A stretch of DNA of 64,000 nt from Mycolicibacterium sp. 018/SC-01/001 (GCF_007096635.1 NZ_VKAA01000010.1:124001-188000); one strand, 5' to 3'. Positions 54,356-64,000 are shown, counted from the first letter of the stretch. Made by a program: numbers and translations. Notes: a model not told the origin generated them from the sequence alone.

Positions 54356-55474
54356 ATGACTGCGGTGCCCAAGGATTTCGCGCCCGGACTCGCGGGCGTG
54401 GTGGCGTTCGAGACCGAGATCGCCGAACCCGACAAGGACGGCGGCGCGCTGCGCTACCGCGGTGTCGACATCGAGGATCTGGTGGCCAACCGGGTGACCT
54501 TCGGCGATGTCTGGGGGCTGCTGGTCGACGGCCGGTTCGGACCGGGACTGCCCGCGGCCGAACCCTTCCCATTGCCGGTGCACAGCGGTGACGTCCGCGT
54601 CGACGCTCAGGCCGGCCTGGCGATGCTGGCCCCGATCTGGGGGTTGCGGCCGCTGCTCGACATCGACGACGAGACGGCGCGCAACGATCTGGCCAGGGTC
54701 TCGGTGATGGGTCTGTCCTACGTCGCGCAGTCTGCACGCGGCACCTCCAAGCCCGCCGTCCCGGAACGCGTCGTCGACGAATGCCCCACGGTGACAGCAC
54801 GATTCATGACGCGGTGGCAGGGCGAACCCGATCCTCGCCATGTCGAGGCGATCGACGCCTACTGGGTGAGCGCCGCCGAGCACGGGATGAACGCGTCGAC
54901 GTTCACCGCACGGGTCATCGCGTCGACGGGCGCCGACGTCGGCGCGGCATTGTCCGGCGCGATCGGCGCCATGAGCGGCCCGCTGCACGGCGGCGCCCCC
55001 GCGCGGGTGATCCCGATGATCGAAGAAGCCGAGCGCACCGGTGACGCCCGCAGCGTCATCACCGGCATCCTCGACCGCAAAGAGAAGCTGATGGGCTTCG
55101 GGCACCGGGTCTACCGGGCCGAAGATCCCCGCGCCCGGGTGCTTCGGGCCACGGCCGAACGGCTCGCCGCGCCGCGCTTCGAGGTGGCCGCCGCGCTGGA
55201 ACAGGCGGCACTGGCGGAGTTGCGGGAACGCAGGCCGGACCGGGCGATCGAGACCAACGTGGAGTTCTGGGCGGCGGTGATCCTCGACTTCGCGCAGGTG
55301 CCGCCGACCATGATGCCCGCGATGTTCACCTGCGGGCGCACTGCCGGCTGGTGCGCCCACATCCTGGAGCAGAAGCGACTCGGCAAGCTGGTGCGGCCGT
55401 CGGCGATCTACGTCGGCCCGGCGCCGCGCAGCCTCGAGTCGGTCGACGGCTGGGATTCACTGGCCCGGCCGTGA
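54356..55474 (+). CDS. citA: CitA, second citrate synthase
   Basis: A 372-residue citrate synthase with the catalytic His pair in AEHGMNASTFTARVIASTG and GPLHGGAPARV, GFGHRVYRAEDPRAR, and the late Asp/Arg strip. It is about 60 residues shorter than GltA2 and lacks the N-terminal extension, matching Rv0889c. The FARGLAGVVAFETEI-type start (KDFAPGLAGVVAFETEIAEP) recalls methylcitrate synthases, so propionyl-CoA use is possible. The ATG at 56 is preceded by a weak ribosome site. Its stop overlaps the next start (GTGA). Confidence 0.93.
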   Translation: MTAVPKDFAPGLAGVVAFETEIAEPDKDGGALRYRGVDIEDLVANRVTFGDVWGLLVDGRFGPGLPAAEPFPLPVHSGDVRVDAQAGLAMLAPIWGLRPLLDIDDETARNDLARVSVMGLSYVAQSARGTSKPAVPERVVDECPTVTARFMTRWQGEPDPRHVEAIDAYWVSAAEHGMNASTFTARVIASTGADVGAALSGAIGAMSGPLHGGAPARVIPMIEEAERTGDARSVITGILDRKEKLMGFGHRVYRAEDPRARVLRATAERLAAPRFEVAAALEQAALAELRERRPDRAIETNVEFWAAVILDFAQVPPTMMPAMFTCGRTAGWCAHILEQKRLGKLVRPSAIYVGPAPRSLESVDGWDSLARP

Positions 55475-56085
55475 CCGACGAACGGGCCGTCTTCGCCTCG
55501 GCTGCACGGTATCTCGCGACGCTCGTCCGTGAGATACCCGCGGACCGATGGGATGACCCGGGCCTGGGTGAGTGGACAGTGCGCGATCTGGTCGGGCACA
55601 CATCGCGATCGCTGATCACCGTCAGCACCTACCTGCACACCACAGCGGCACGCGAGGACGTCACCGAACCCGCCGGGTACTACGTACGCATCAACTCCTA
55701 TGCGGCGGGCATGGGTGCCGCGGCGATCGTCGAACGCGGCCGTCAGGCCGGCCGTGACCTCGGCGATGACCCCGCCGCGACGATCGACGGACTGGTCGCG
55801 CAGGCGCTGGGCGAGATCGCGACCGCCGGTGACCCGCTGATCGAGGTGATCGGCGGCCTCGGCGTGCGGTTGAGCACCTACCTGCCGACCCGGACGTTCG
55901 AGATCGCCGTGCACGGCCTCGACATCGCCTCGGCAGTCGGGCTCGCTGTGCAGCCGCCGGTCGACGTGCTCGCCGAGGCCGCCGCGCTGGCGGGCCGGAT
56001 CGGAGCGCACCTGGGGCACGGCCCGGCGGTGCTGCTGGCGCTGACCGGGCGCCGGGCGCTGCCGCCGGGATTGTCCGTCGTCTGA
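55471..56085 (+). CDS. Mycothiol-dependent maleylpyruvate isomerase/DinB-like metal protein
   Basis: A 204-residue protein of the MDMPI_N (DinB) fold. The metal-binding pattern is GEWTVRDLVGHTSRSLI with a first His near 43, and the late EIAVHGLDIASAVG with a second His. Such proteins use mycothiol and a divalent metal for isomerisation or conjugation. The GTG at 55471 overlaps the citA stop, so the two are coupled. The C-terminal MDMPI_C part is short. The substrate is unknown. Confidence 0.85.
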   Translation: MTDERAVFASAARYLATLVREIPADRWDDPGLGEWTVRDLVGHTSRSLITVSTYLHTTAAREDVTEPAGYYVRINSYAAGMGAAAIVERGRQAGRDLGDDPAATIDGLVAQALGEIATAGDPLIEVIGGLGVRLSTYLPTRTFEIAVHGLDIASAVGLAVQPPVDVLAEAAALAGRIGAHLGHGPAVLLALTGRRALPPGLSVV

Positions 56086-56154
56086 GCGATGAGTTCTCCG
56101 GCCACGCCCGGTCAGTATCGACGACCGTTCCGGCCAGCACATGAAGGAGACCCG

Positions 56155-56607
56155 ATGGCAATCGACAACACCCCGATGCTCGTCCCCCACCTGATCGTCG
56201 GGGATGCCCCGGCGGCGCTGGACTTCTATGCCAGAGCATTCGGCGCCGAGGAGATGGTGCGGCTGCCGGGACCCGACGGGAAGCTGATGCACGCCTGCAT
56301 GCGTATCAACGGATCGCTGGTGTTCCTCAACGACGACTTCCCCGAGCACAACAACGGCGTCTCGGCCACCCCCACCGCACTCGGCGGCACCCCGGTCACG
56401 CTGCACCTGCACGGCTCCGATGTCGACGGCCGATTCCAGCGGGCACTCGACGCCGGCGCCGTCGTGGTCCTGCCGCTCGAGGATCAGTTCTGGGGAGACC
56501 GCTACGGGGTGGTGCGCGATCCCTTCGGTCATCACTGGGCGCTGGCCGAGTCGGTGCGCGAGGTCGACGTCAGCGAGATCGCAGCGCAGATGGGCAGCGC
56601 CACCTGA
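56155..56607 (+). CDS. VOC-family protein (PhnB/glyoxalase-like)
   Basis: A 150-residue two-module beta-alpha-beta-beta-beta protein of the VOC superfamily, similar to Rv0887c: MLVPHLIVGDAPAALDFYARAFGAEEM, LMHACMRINGSLVFLNDDFPEH, VTLHLHGSDVDGRFQRALDAGA and WGDRYGVVRDPFGHHWALAE. The metal-ligand candidates H, E and H appear in these strips. AAGGAGA at 56144-56150 fixes the ATG at 56155. A role in detoxification or small-molecule binding is plausible. Confidence 0.9.
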   Translation: MAIDNTPMLVPHLIVGDAPAALDFYARAFGAEEMVRLPGPDGKLMHACMRINGSLVFLNDDFPEHNNGVSATPTALGGTPVTLHLHGSDVDGRFQRALDAGAVVVLPLEDQFWGDRYGVVRDPFGHHWALAESVREVDVSEIAAQMGSAT

Positions 56608-56661
56608 CACCCCCTGGTGCATTAACCGGACGGAGGCGGCGGGTCCGGCGATAATCCGACG

Positions 56662-57438
56662 ATGATCTGGCTACTCCAGTTCCCACCTGTGCTGCTCGGC
56701 ATTCTCTGGGTGGTCATCATCGTCGGGATCTCGGTCGGCGGGTTGGTGCTGTTCCGCAAGGCGGTGTCGCACACCCGGCTGGAGAATGCGAACCCGGTGT
56801 CGAGTGCGGTCTTTCAGGTCGCCGGGGTGCTCTACGCCGTGCTGGTCGCGTTCGTGGTCGTGGTGGTGTGGGAACAGATGGGCAACGCCGAGGACGCCTC
56901 GGGCAAGGAGGCGTCGGCCATTGCCGATCTGCTGCGCGACTCGGCCGCGCTGCCCGCGGCGAACCGGGCCGACGTCGACCGCAGCCTGGTCGCCTACACC
57001 CGGGACGTGATCGACAACGAGTTCCCGCGGATGCGCCGGGGCGAGTCCATCTCCGAGCAATCCGAGACACTCGACGCCGTGTGGCAGTCGTATCTGAAAG
57101 TGCAGCCCGACACCCGCAACGAGATCGCATTCTTCGACCACGCGATCGTGCGGCTCAACGATCTGAGCGCCAACCGAAAGCTGCGGGTGTCGACCGGGGA
57201 CGCGTCGGTCCCCGGCGAACTGTGGGTGCTCCTCATCGGCGGCGGCGCCGTGCTGATGGCGTTCACCTATCTGTTCGGCACCAGGGATCTGCTGGTGCAC
57301 GGGCTGGCGATCGGGTTGACGGCATCGTTGCTCGCGTTCGTGATGTACCTGATCTTCGCGCTGGAGCACCCGTATGTCGGCGCACTGTCAGTGCAGCCGA
57401 CCCCGTTCATCAACGTGCTGGACTACTGGAACAGTTAG
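56662..57438 (+). CDS. DUF4239 (bestrophin-like) membrane protein
   Basis: A 258-residue membrane protein with an N-terminal double helix (about 8-30 and 50-70), a hydrophilic region containing RADVDRSLVAYTRDVIDNEFPRM, and a C-terminal helix pair from about 180. This is the DUF4239 pattern, distantly related to bestrophin anion channels. The stop overlaps the convergent fprB gene by 4 bp. Function unknown. Confidence 0.85.
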   Translation: MIWLLQFPPVLLGILWVVIIVGISVGGLVLFRKAVSHTRLENANPVSSAVFQVAGVLYAVLVAFVVVVVWEQMGNAEDASGKEASAIADLLRDSAALPAANRADVDRSLVAYTRDVIDNEFPRMRRGESISEQSETLDAVWQSYLKVQPDTRNEIAFFDHAIVRLNDLSANRKLRVSTGDASVPGELWVLLIGGGAVLMAFTYLFGTRDLLVHGLAIGLTASLLAFVMYLIFALEHPYVGALSVQPTPFINVLDYWNS

Positions 57439-59108
57439 CGCAGCAGGCCGGCGAGAATTCGCCGGTGTACCGGTTCGGCCGGCGCGCTCGCCGCGACGCG
57501 CAGCATCTCGTCCACCGACGTGAACTTGACGCGGGGGCGCTCGCCTCGACCGCGGGCCACTTCGGCGGCGTCGATAGCCCGCCAGCCGGCGGCGTCGACG
57601 ACCTTCGGCTGCCTGCCGCGCACGAACCGGTCCAGCGCTGAGGGCCGGTGGCCCGGTTCGGCCAGCAGTCCCGCGTTGTAGTCGGCGACCAGCGAGTGCA
57701 CGGTCTCCGCGGCGCACGACTTGTTCGTGCCGATGAAACCCGTGGGGCCGCGCTTGATCCACCCCGCCACATAACTGCCCCGTACCGGGGCGTCGCCGTC
57801 GAGGACCCGGCCGCCGTCGTTGGGCACGACGCCCGCACTCTCGTCGAACGGCAGGCCGCGAATCGGCATGCCGCGGTAGCCGATCGACGTCAGCACCGCA
57901 CCGGACTCGAGCGCGACCACCTCCTCGGTGCCGGTGACCTGGAATTCCATTCCCGTCGCCCGTTCCACGCCGAGCACCCGTGCAGGTGTGAGCCGGTAGG
58001 CGAAGCGGATTCGCGGGCGGGTGATCGGCGCACTGCTGTCACCGAGTTTGGTGAGGATCTCGAGTTTGCGGCGGGTCAGATCGTCGGTCGCCTCGGCGAG
58101 GTCATCACGCACCCGCTGATGGTCGACCGGGTCGAGCACCACGTCGCATCGAGCGGTCAGCCCGATCAGCTCGGGCAGCGTGAACGCCGACGCAGCGGGG
58201 CCGCGCCGGGCCGCGATCACCACCTCCCGGACGGTCGATGTGCGCAAGGCGGCGAGAGCGTGGTCCGCGATGTCGGTGCGCGCCAACGTATCCGGATCGG
58301 TGGTCAGGATGCGCGCCACGTCGAGGGCCACGTTGCCGTTGCCGACGATGACGACCCGCTCACCGCTGAGGTCGAAGGACAGATCGGCGAAGTCGGGGTG
58401 GCCGTTGTACCAGGCCACGAACTCGGTGGCGGTGGCTACCCCCGGCAGGTCCATCCCCTCGATGTCGAGGCGCTTGTCGGTCGGCGCGCCGACGGCGTAG
58501 AGCACCGCGTGATGGTGCTCGAGCAGCTCGTCGTGGGTGAGGTCCGATCCGACCTCGACGTTGAGGTAGAACCGGAAGTCTCGACGGGCCCCGATCGTGT
58601 CGAACAGATCCGTCACGCGCTTGGTCGCCTGATGGTCCGGAGCCACCCCGGCGCGCGCCAAACCGTATGGCGTGGGCAACTTCTCGAACACGTTGACCTG
58701 GACGCCCGACTGGGTGAGCAGTTCGTCGGCGGCATACATCGCCGCGGGGCCGGAGCCGACGATCGCCACCCGGAGCGGTCGACCGCCGCGCGTGTCCACG
58801 TGCGGCGCCTCCGGCACCGGCGCGAGCTTCGACGTTGGCGGTAGCTTGCCCTCCCGCTTGGGGTAGAAGCCCGCGTTGATCTCGATGAACGGCAGTTGCT
58901 CGGCGCTCAGCCGGCTGTCCGGGGCGATCGCTCCGACCGGGCACGCCGAGACGCACGCCCCGCAGTCGACGCATGCGACCGGATCGATGTGCAGCATTTC
59001 GGCGGTCGCGAAGCCCGGCTCATCCGGCGACGGATGGATGCAGTTGACCGGGCACGCGAAGACACAGGACCCGTCGCTGCAACACGACTGGGTGATGACG
59101 TGAGGCAT
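57435..59108 (-). CDS. fprB: FprB, ferredoxin-fused NADPH-ferredoxin reductase
   Basis: A 557-residue fusion. The N-terminal 60 residues are a two-cluster ferredoxin: the first Cys group near 9-23 and CVDCGACVSACPVGAI near 46-61. The remainder is adrenodoxin-reductase-like: FAD loop VAIVGSGPAAMYAADELL near 113, GVAPDH, NADP loop VVIVGNGNVALDVARIL near 250, and GYRGMPIRGLPF with the Gly-Trp region near the end. It transfers electrons from NADPH to iron-sulfur carriers and P450s. The adjacent AurF-like oxygenase may be a client. It is 18 bp upstream of nothing; fprB follows that oxygenase by 18 bp on the same strand. Confidence 0.93.
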   Translation of the reverse strand: MPHVITQSCCSDGSCVFACPVNCIHPSPDEPGFATAEMLHIDPVACVDCGACVSACPVGAIAPDSRLSAEQLPFIEINAGFYPKREGKLPPTSKLAPVPEAPHVDTRGGRPLRVAIVGSGPAAMYAADELLTQSGVQVNVFEKLPTPYGLARAGVAPDHQATKRVTDLFDTIGARRDFRFYLNVEVGSDLTHDELLEHHHAVLYAVGAPTDKRLDIEGMDLPGVATATEFVAWYNGHPDFADLSFDLSGERVVIVGNGNVALDVARILTTDPDTLARTDIADHALAALRTSTVREVVIAARRGPAASAFTLPELIGLTARCDVVLDPVDHQRVRDDLAEATDDLTRRKLEILTKLGDSSAPITRPRIRFAYRLTPARVLGVERATGMEFQVTGTEEVVALESGAVLTSIGYRGMPIRGLPFDESAGVVPNDGGRVLDGDAPVRGSYVAGWIKRGPTGFIGTNKSCAAETVHSLVADYNAGLLAEPGHRPSALDRFVRGRQPKVVDAAGWRAIDAAEVARGRGERPRVKFTSVDEMLRVAASAPAEPVHRRILAGLLR

Positions 59109-59126
59109 TCGAACGTCCGGACAGCC

Positions 59127-60155
59127 CTAGGCGACCGACGCCAGGTGTGCGCGCTGCGGCTCGCTGCGGTAGCGGCTGGGCTTCCCGCCGATCCGGCAGA
59201 TCCGCCACATCAGCTTGGCGACCGGGTTCATCAGTCCCGTGTCGTGGGCGAGCATCCGCACGTCGCCGAACATGTCGCGCAGCATCTGCCGCGACTCCGG
59301 GGACTTGAAGAAGATCTCCTTGCGCACCGAGCGCGGGATGTCGAATTCCGTCCAGAACGCCTTGGGCGGGACGATGATCGCCGAGCACAGCACGCGCATC
59401 ACGACCGGAACGTAGAGCGAGAGCCAGAACCGCTTACGGCGCGGCAGGTCCGGGACGCGCTTGCGCAGGTACTCGTGGGCGAAGGAGATGTGGCGGGCCT
59501 CCTCGGCGACGTGGATCGCCATGACCCGCTCCATGATCGGATGCAAAGCCTTGCCTTCGCGCAGCACGTTCTTCTGCGTGTGGTCGATGGGCTCCTCGCC
59601 GGCCAGGATGCCGAACCAGAACGGGATCGGCAGCGGCCCCGCGACCAGCGGAATGACGGGCTGCACCCACTTCAGCAGCTTCGGCATCCCCGGCACATCG
59701 GCGCCGATCCGGTTCACCATCTCCTGGAACATCAGGGTGTGGTTGCACTCCTCGACCGCCTCGTGCAGGCAGTAGCGGTACTCGGGCGACCCGTTCGGCG
59801 TCCAGAACGCGTACTCCATGAGTCCACGGATCAAGATCGACTCGAAGTGCAGACCGACCTTGGCGACATTGGCCTGCCGCCACATGCCGATCTCGATCTG
59901 ACGCTCCTTGGGCTGCGAGCGATACCACTCGTGCTTGCCGATCGGGTCGGTCGCGGGCAAGATCCACCGCTCATCGTTCGGGGTGACGCGGAACTCCGGC
60001 GAGTCCCAGTCGATGTCGGTGTACGGATTGAAATTCCGCCGCACCGAGCCCTCCGAGAGCGTCTCGAGCGTGTTGACGTACTCGACATCGTCGAAGACGT
60101 CCATGTTCCTGCGCCAGCGCCGGACCAACTTCGTGCGTGCTTCTTTGACCGCCAT
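59127..60155 (-). CDS. AurF-like diiron oxygenase (Rv0885-like)
   Basis: A 342-residue membrane-associated diiron protein of the AurF / p-aminobenzoate N-oxygenase family. The ligands are in LHEAVEECNHTLMFQEM (Glu, Glu, His), HVAEEARHISFAHEYL (Glu, His) and an earlier Glu of LHFESILIRGLMEY. It would use O2 and two electrons to oxidise an amine or other substrate. Hydrophobic stretches near 160-190 and 240-265 suggest membrane contact. fprB lies directly downstream, 18 bp, and could supply electrons. The ATG at 60155 follows a GGAGG-type site. Confidence 0.9.
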   Translation of the reverse strand: MAVKEARTKLVRRWRRNMDVFDDVEYVNTLETLSEGSVRRNFNPYTDIDWDSPEFRVTPNDERWILPATDPIGKHEWYRSQPKERQIEIGMWRQANVAKVGLHFESILIRGLMEYAFWTPNGSPEYRYCLHEAVEECNHTLMFQEMVNRIGADVPGMPKLLKWVQPVIPLVAGPLPIPFWFGILAGEEPIDHTQKNVLREGKALHPIMERVMAIHVAEEARHISFAHEYLRKRVPDLPRRKRFWLSLYVPVVMRVLCSAIIVPPKAFWTEFDIPRSVRKEIFFKSPESRQMLRDMFGDVRMLAHDTGLMNPVAKLMWRICRIGGKPSRYRSEPQRAHLASVA

Positions 60156-60267
60156 CGGGAGCCTCCATTCGTCGGCTTGAGGTTTACATTCGAGTACCCG
60201 TTGTCCAACCACAGTACCCACGGTCCCAGTAAATGACCAGGGAAATTCGCTGAGTGTGCGCTGAGCG

Positions 60268-61500
<1,233 letters not shown>

Positions 61501-61589
61501 CGACTGCCGCGTGTCGCCCCGGTAACAAGGCGATAACGCAGTAGGGTGACCGCAATATCGGGCTCAGCGCGGCCCGAGAGGAGGTCGCC

Positions 61590-62411
61590 ATGCGGGAACT
61601 GAAGGTCGTCGGGCTCGACGCGGACGGCAAACGGATCATCTGCGAAACCGACGACTCCGGCGAGAAGTTCGTGCTGCGCTCCGATGAGCGACTCAAGGCC
61701 GCCGTGCGCGGCGACCGAGCCGGCTCCAACCAGACCGCGATCGATGTCGAGGTGTCGAAGGTGCTGCGCCCCAGGGAGATTCAGGCAAAGATCCGTGCCG
61801 GAGCGTCCGTCGAGCAGGTTGCGGCCGCCGCGGGTGTCGACGTCGCGCGCGTCGAACGCTTCGCCCACCCCGTCCTGCTGGAGCGCTCCCGCGCCGCAGA
61901 GCTGGCCACCGCTGCGCATCCCGTCCTGTCCGACGGCCCGTCCGTGCTGACGCTGCTGGAGACGGTGACGGCCGCGCTGATCGCTCGCGGCCTGGACCCC
62001 GAGGCGACGGAGTGGGATGCCTGGCGCAACGAGGACAGCCGCTGGACCGTCCAGATGGCGTGGAAAGCCGGCATGTCCGACAACGTCGCGCACTTCCGGT
62101 ACGCACCGGGCGCCCACGGCGGCACCGTGACCGCGTTCGACGACGCGGCCTACCAGCTGATCGATCCGAGCTACGCCCGGCCGTTGCGGCCGCTCGCCCC
62201 CGTCGCCCAGCTCTCCCTCGCCGATCCAGAACCGGTCGCTCCGGCGCCGGCCCAGGCCCCGGTTCAGGAGCGGGCACCGGAGCCGGAACCCGCCGTCGAC
62301 GAAACCCCGGAGCCCGAGGTCAAGCCGGCGCGGCCGAAGAAGGGCCGGCCCACCGTTCCTGCGTGGGAGGACGTCCTACTAGGTGTACGTTCCAGCGGCG
62401 GCCAGCGCTAA
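61590..62411 (+). CDS. sepH: SepH, cell-division regulator (DUF3071)
   Basis: A 273-residue protein. N-terminal DUF3071 domain: MRELKVVGLDADGKRIICE, LRPREIQAKIRAGASVEQVAAAAGVDVARVERFAHPVLLERSRAA, which is a helix-turn-helix-like part, and WTVQMAWKAG. The C-terminal third is a low-complexity Pro-Glu-Ala linker ending KKGRPTVPAWEDVLLGVR. SepH promotes FtsZ assembly in actinobacteria. GAGGAGG starts 14 bases upstream of the ATG. It is convergent with the DUF2537 gene, overlapping by 33 bp. Confidence 0.93.
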   Translation: MRELKVVGLDADGKRIICETDDSGEKFVLRSDERLKAAVRGDRAGSNQTAIDVEVSKVLRPREIQAKIRAGASVEQVAAAAGVDVARVERFAHPVLLERSRAAELATAAHPVLSDGPSVLTLLETVTAALIARGLDPEATEWDAWRNEDSRWTVQMAWKAGMSDNVAHFRYAPGAHGGTVTAFDDAAYQLIDPSYARPLRPLAPVAQLSLADPEPVAPAPAQAPVQERAPEPEPAVDETPEPEVKPARPKKGRPTVPAWEDVLLGVRSSGGQR

Positions 62412-62660
62412 CAATCCGATCCACGCCCCGGCGACACCGACCGCGGCGCCGAGCACGAACCAGCGCCACACCGGGGCTGTGCGCCACCCCCACACCGTCG
62501 GCGCGAGACCGCCCACGGCGACGAGGTTCAGCCCGATCGCCAGCAGCGGATTCACCCGCATCAGCCCGACGCCCAGGACGATGAGCACCGCGGCGAGGAC
62601 AGCCGCGACGAATGCCGCGAACGTCAGCCCCGTGCCCCACGGAGTCGGCTGGTTGCTCAC
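62379..62660 (-). CDS. DUF2537 membrane protein (Rv0882-like)
   Basis: A 93-residue protein with four short hydrophobic segments in about 10-92, joined by small loops such as RTAPVWRWF. Pattern and position match DUF2537 (Rv0882). Function unknown. The GTG at 62660 overlaps the SpoU methyltransferase stop by 4 bp (GTGA), so it is coupled. Its last 33 bp overlap the end of sepH on the other strand. Confidence 0.85.
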   Translation of the reverse strand: MSNQPTPWGTGLTFAAFVAAVLAAVLIVLGVGLMRVNPLLAIGLNLVAVGGLAPTVWGWRTAPVWRWFVLGAAVGVAGAWIGLLALAAAGTYT

Positions 62661-63490
62661 GGCGCGAGCCTAGCCCGCTCGTAGAACGCCAGGGCTGCCG
62701 CTGTCGCCACGTTGAGGGAGTCCGTTCCGCGCGACATCGGAATGCGTGCGCGCACATCGCAGGCACGCATCGTGTGCTCGGCCAGACCCGGCCCCTCCGC
62801 GCCGACAAGGAAGGCCGCCTTGGCGCCGGCCACGCCGTCCAGGGCATCGGCCAGCCGCTGCGAACCGGCCTCCGGAGTCAGCGCCACCAGGCGAAAGCCG
62901 TTGTCGCGCAGTATGTTCAGATCACCCGGCCAGCTCTGCGCCCGGGCGAACGGGACCAGCAGGGCGTGCCCCATGGACACACGCACCGCGCGACGGTAGA
63001 GCGGGTCGGCGCAGCCCGCACCGAAGATCACCGCGTCCACCCCGAGCCCTGCCGCGTTGCGGAAGACCGCGCCCAGGTTCTCGTGATCGTTGACGCCCTC
63101 CAGCACGGCCAGCGTCCGCGCGCCGTCGAGCACGGCGGGCACGGTCAGCTCCGCAGCGCGAGACGCCGACGCCAGCACACCGCGGTTGAGGTGGAACCCG
63201 ACCACCTCGGCCATGACCTCGGCGCTGGCCCGATAGTAGGGCGCCGCCAACCCGTCGAGATCCGTACCGAGCTCGGCCAACCGCCTGTCGGTCCCCAGCA
63301 GCGCCCGCGGGCGGAACCGTGACGCCAGCATGCGCTGCACGACGAGCACACCCTCGGCGATCACCAGGCCCTTGCCGCTGGGCAGGTCGGGCCGGCGATC
63401 CACGCTGTTGAGGTCGCGGAAATCGTCCAGTCTCGAGTCCGTGGGGTCGTCGACGTCGACGACGAGGGCGGCGGGCACGGCGCTCGACAC
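62657..63490 (-). CDS. SpoU/TrmH-type tRNA/rRNA methyltransferase (Rv0881-like)
   Basis: A 277-residue RNA 2'-O-methyltransferase. N-terminal substrate domain LVIAEGVLVVQRMLASRFRP, then the knotted SPOUT domain: NDHENLGAVFRNAAGLGVDAVIFG (motif 1), FLVGAEGPGLAEHTMRACDV (motif 2) and RIPMSRGTDSLNVATAAALAFYE (motif 3). The three motifs are intact. The GTG at 63490 is chosen as the start; it gives VSSAVPAALVVDVDDP. The target base is unknown. It is followed by the DUF2537 gene in a 4-bp overlap. Confidence 0.93.
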   Translation of the reverse strand: MSSAVPAALVVDVDDPTDSRLDDFRDLNSVDRRPDLPSGKGLVIAEGVLVVQRMLASRFRPRALLGTDRRLAELGTDLDGLAAPYYRASAEVMAEVVGFHLNRGVLASASRAAELTVPAVLDGARTLAVLEGVNDHENLGAVFRNAAGLGVDAVIFGAGCADPLYRRAVRVSMGHALLVPFARAQSWPGDLNILRDNGFRLVALTPEAGSQRLADALDGVAGAKAAFLVGAEGPGLAEHTMRACDVRARIPMSRGTDSLNVATAAALAFYERARLAP

Positions 63491-63522
63491 TACCGACGGC
63501 CGATCGGTTACGTTGGGCCGCG

Positions 63523-63771
63523 ATGACGACGACGCCCCCCGAACCGCCGCCGCTGCCGCGCGCCCTGACCTCACCGTGGCCGGTGATCGTCGTGATCACG
63601 TGCGGCTGGCTGGTCGCCGCCGTGGCCGCGTTCACCGTGGCGTCGCTGGCTCCGTGGCGTCCTGTGAGCCTGGCCGGTCTCGGCGTGGGTGTGCTTGGCA
63701 CATCGATCTTTCTGTGGCAACGTCACGCGGTGCGCCGCGGATCGCGCGGGGCGCAAAGCGGTTTGGACTGA
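63523..63771 (+). CDS. DUF2530 small membrane protein (Rv0879c-like)
   Basis: An 82-residue protein with a Pro-rich N-terminus (PPEPPPLPRALTSPWP) followed by two hydrophobic helices at about 20-42 and 47-63 and a basic tail QRHAVRRGSRG. Matches DUF2530. Function unknown. It is divergent from the methyltransferase with 32 bp between and followed by an SRPBCC gene 19 bp later on the same strand. Confidence 0.85.
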   Translation: MTTTPPEPPPLPRALTSPWPVIVVITCGWLVAAVAAFTVASLAPWRPVSLAGLGVGVLGTSIFLWQRHAVRRGSRGAQSGLD

Positions 63772-63790
63772 CCCAGAGGAGAATAACGTC

Positions 63791-64000
63791 ATGGCGGCGC
63801 CCATTCTGCAAGCGCAGATCGACATCAACGCACCGGTCTCGACCGTGTGGAAGCTGGTCTCCGACGTCGAGCGCATGCCGCAGTGGAGCCCGCAGTGCCG
63901 CTGGACGAAGGCAGTCGGCGGGCTACGCCACGGCGCGCGCATGATCAACCTGAACCGCCGCGGGAAGTTGTTCTGGCCCACCACATGTCGCATCACCGAG
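63791..64000 (+). CDS. SRPBCC-family protein, 3'-truncated by the window
   Basis: The first 70 residues of a START/Bet v1-like protein: LQAQIDINAPVSTVWKLVSDVERMPQWSPQCRWTKA, the typical first strand plus helices of polyketide-cyclase-type SRPBCC proteins. The right part is outside the window. A good ribosome site GAGGAG at 63777-63782 precedes the ATG. Related to small mycobacterial lipid- or polyketide-binding proteins; the function is unassigned. Confidence 0.85.
   Translation, partial: MAAPILQAQIDINAPVSTVWKLVSDVERMPQWSPQCRWTKAVGGLRHGARMINLNRRGKLFWPTTCRITE

Overview
The window is high-GC DNA from a mycobacterium, most likely a rapidly growing environmental Mycolicibacterium-type species. 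The evidence is tandem mycolic-acid S-adenosylmethionine methyltransferases, EchA6, AccD3, CtpE, PrrA/PrrB, GltA2, FprB, SepH and a PdxH-CitA pair. From memory, the gene order in several blocks matches the Rv0879c-Rv0911 part of the M. tuberculosis chromosome with segments added, removed and rearranged. The OmpATb-type gene of that region is not seen. There are no rRNA or tRNA genes, CRISPR arrays, insertion sequences or phage genes. Coding density is very high, with many 1-11 bp overlaps.

Layout. 1-6.5 kb: a cupin fragment, a BKACE enzyme, two mycolate methyltransferases, a DUF2945 protein, an ALDH-amidohydrolase pair and small proteins. 6.5-10.7 kb: a compact six-gene operon on the minus strand, read as E1-alpha, E1-beta, free lipoyl domain, acyl carrier protein, KAS III and a Y-x6-K SDR. 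It looks like a dedicated priming and reducing machine for an unknown acyl product and is the best candidate for an undescribed system. 11-27.7 kb: mostly mycobacterial core genes (MT0933-type antitoxin/SRPBCC pair, ctpE, a beta-lactamase-fold lipoprotein, an MBL-fold enzyme, echA6, accD3), a YhgE/Pip membrane protein with an ABC-like partner whose P-loop lacks its lysine, and lipid or xenobiotic enzymes.

27.7-36.4 kb looks accessory and catabolic: LysR, an APC permease, a strong terminator, a HisD-type dehydrogenase, a nitrilase, a membrane-fused molybdopterin oxidoreductase, a TetR regulator with two clear operator dyads, and a flavin disulfide-type reductase. 36.4-42.1 kb: three ABC half-exporters in one operon; two of them form a classical asymmetric pair. 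42.2-45.1 kb: a potassium channel and the PrrA/PrrB two-component system.

45.1-64 kb: housekeeping and redox genes. They include an FKBP whose 3' end carries a 37-bp tandem duplication, a phytoene-dehydrogenase-like flavoprotein that seems to need a CTG start, a MarR/MFS pair with a nested dyad, gltA2, pdxH, citA, a DUF4239 membrane protein, fprB, an AurF-like diiron oxygenase, serC with CRP-like sites, sepH, a SpoU methyltransferase, and a 3'-truncated SRPBCC gene at the end. M. tuberculosis names are recalled by protein similarity, not by a database search.
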